Shown here: positions 63,557-64,000 of the stretch, in pieces
Layout of the letters: each line of letters begins with the position of its first letter
Numbering within the stretch: position 1 is the first letter of the stretch
Assembly: GCA_021733665.1 (NCBI GenBank)
Contig: JAHREI010000002.1
Coordinates: forward strand, 434,001 to 498,000
Source: Bacillus subtilis
Lineage (GTDB): Bacteria; Pseudomonadota; Alphaproteobacteria; Rhizobiales; Rhizobiaceae
Direction of reading: 5' to 3'
DNA length: 64,000 bases
Made by a program: the position numbers and the translations under genes
Notes under the pieces: generated by a model
Database searches by the model: none
The model's input: the letters and a program-made list of their open reading frames with translations, nothing else
Told to the model about the DNA's origin: nothing

Positions 63557-63587
63557 ATAGCCCCGTCTACGTTGGCAGCGGGGCTAT
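63557..63587 (-). terminator. popZ terminator
   Basis: ATAGCCCCG and CGGGGCTAT form a 9-bp stem; on the minus strand TTTTTATGG follows. It lies about 33 bp after the popZ stop. The rest of 63349-63619 shows nothing beyond the valS promoter region. Confidence 0.85.
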
Positions 63588-63619
63588 AATTCTTTGATAC
63601 TACCGCAAAGTCACATATC

Positions 63620-64000
63620 TCAACCGCGACGAACAACCCGCTCGATTTCTTCGCGGACAAGACGCTCTACTAGTGGCGGCAGATTGGTATCCAGCCACTC
63701 CTGTAGCATCGGACGCAACATTGCTTCCATCTTGTCATTCAGCAGACGCTTCTGCTCTTCAAGCAGAGCCTGACTGAGACTGCCGAAAGACGCGGCAACC
63801 TGCTTTTCAGCAGCCTGCGAGATCAACGGCTTTTCTTCAGTCGTGGCAGAAAAACTATGTGTTGCAGTTTCAGTTGCACTCTCTGTCACCGGTGCGGCCT
63901 CTTCTTTTGCAGTTGGCTGGGGCATGGAAACAACCCGCTTTTCAGCCACCTGCATAAGCAGTGCCTCGGACATTTTTATGGCATCGCTTTTTGGCTGCTC
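63620..64000 (-). CDS. popZ: Polar organising protein PopZ (DUF2497), 3' part
   Basis: The frame is open to the window edge, so the gene begins outside; at least 126 residues are visible. The C-terminal region LRPMLQEWLDTNLPPLVERLV followed by REEIERVVRRG is the hallmark PopZ oligomerisation helix set. Before it is an acidic, Thr/Ala/Glu-rich linker, as in PopZ. PopZ forms polar hubs that anchor ParB-bound origins and cell-cycle regulators. An internal ATG at 63973 is not the true start, because family members have another conserved N-terminal helix. valS follows on the same strand. Confidence 0.9.
   Translation of the reverse strand, partial: EQPKSDAIKMSEALLMQVAEKRVVSMPQPTAKEEAAPVTESATETATHSFSATTEEKPLISQAAEKQVAASFGSLSQALLEEQKRLLNDKMEAMLRPMLQEWLDTNLPPLVERLVREEIERVVRRG

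Overview
The window is a stretch of chromosome from an alphaproteobacterium of the order Hyphomicrobiales, most likely family Brucellaceae. The support is a clear orthologue of the Brucella immunogen BP26/Omp28 (29693-30454), a PopZ/DUF2497 gene next to valS at the right end, a DUF982 protein, tandem gatC-gatA, a separate topoisomerase IV parE, and a perfect alphaproteobacterial LexA box (GTTC-N7-GTTC). Base composition looks clearly lower in GC than Brucella itself, so a Brucella relative such as Pseudochrobactrum, Paenochrobactrum or Falsochrobactrum fits better; that is inference. I saw no tRNA, rRNA, CRISPR array or prophage.

Layout. 1-3000: minus-strand pyrB, pyrC-like and plsY; the pyrC-like protein has lost its metal ligands. 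3.2-7.3 kb: aidB, WYL regulator, VOC protein and EVE protein, then two small zinc-ribbon genes with a shared upstream box, one of them only 49 codons. 7.3-17.7 kb: housekeeping genes ruvX, a UPF0173 hydrolase, gatCA, an SOS-type Y-family polymerase, parE, an EamA transporter and lipB. 17.7-22.1 kb: membrane and efflux genes (SMR without a normal start codon, MscS, PACE, SLC13) and a 25-aa membrane ORF. 22.1-23.3 kb: a complete IS110-family element. 23.4-31.0 kb: glycerate kinase, a secreted subtilase divergent from an ECF sigma/anti-sigma pair, a PliI-like lysozyme inhibitor, a membrane diguanylate cyclase, BP26 and a Nudix hydrolase. 31.4-33.9 kb: cystine ABC transporter tcyJLN. 34-45.8 kb: secreted repeat protein, nitroreductase, flavin reductase, mazG, galE, SBF transporter, methyltransferase, cupin, ddl, GFA protein, a second WYL regulator, and an EamA/TetR pair. 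46-52 kb: the oxygen sensor dosC, DUF982, a betaine/choline ABC operon, and a pentapeptide protein coupled to a 31-aa membrane peptide. 52-58.7 kb: ankyrin protein, HbpS/GlcG-like heme-binding protein, a two-component system, GNAT, GFA and a GarR-type reductase. 58.8-64 kb: FadL-type porin, valS, and popZ running off the window end.

The most interesting object is the IS110 element. It lies inside the intrinsic terminator of the SLC13 gene: removing 1157 bp with a CT core rebuilds an 11-bp stem and T-tract. The 205-bp leader before its transposase folds like an IS621-type bridge RNA. One loop carries CACCGTTG (identical to the right end) and TGTATAAG (exact complement of CT plus the left end). 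The other carries GGGG and AAAAAAG, matching the left and right target flanks. The element ends, the core, the insertion site and both guide loops were thus all read from this one sequence and agree with each other. A split promoter (TTGACG in the right end, TACATT in the left end, 17 bp apart only after circularisation) completes the picture.

Other themes. Signalling genes are frequent: two diguanylate cyclases, an ECF system, one two-component system, two WYL regulators and one TetR. Several small genes (49, 31, 25 and 15 codons) have good ribosome binding sites. Most convergent gene pairs are separated by neat bidirectional terminators.
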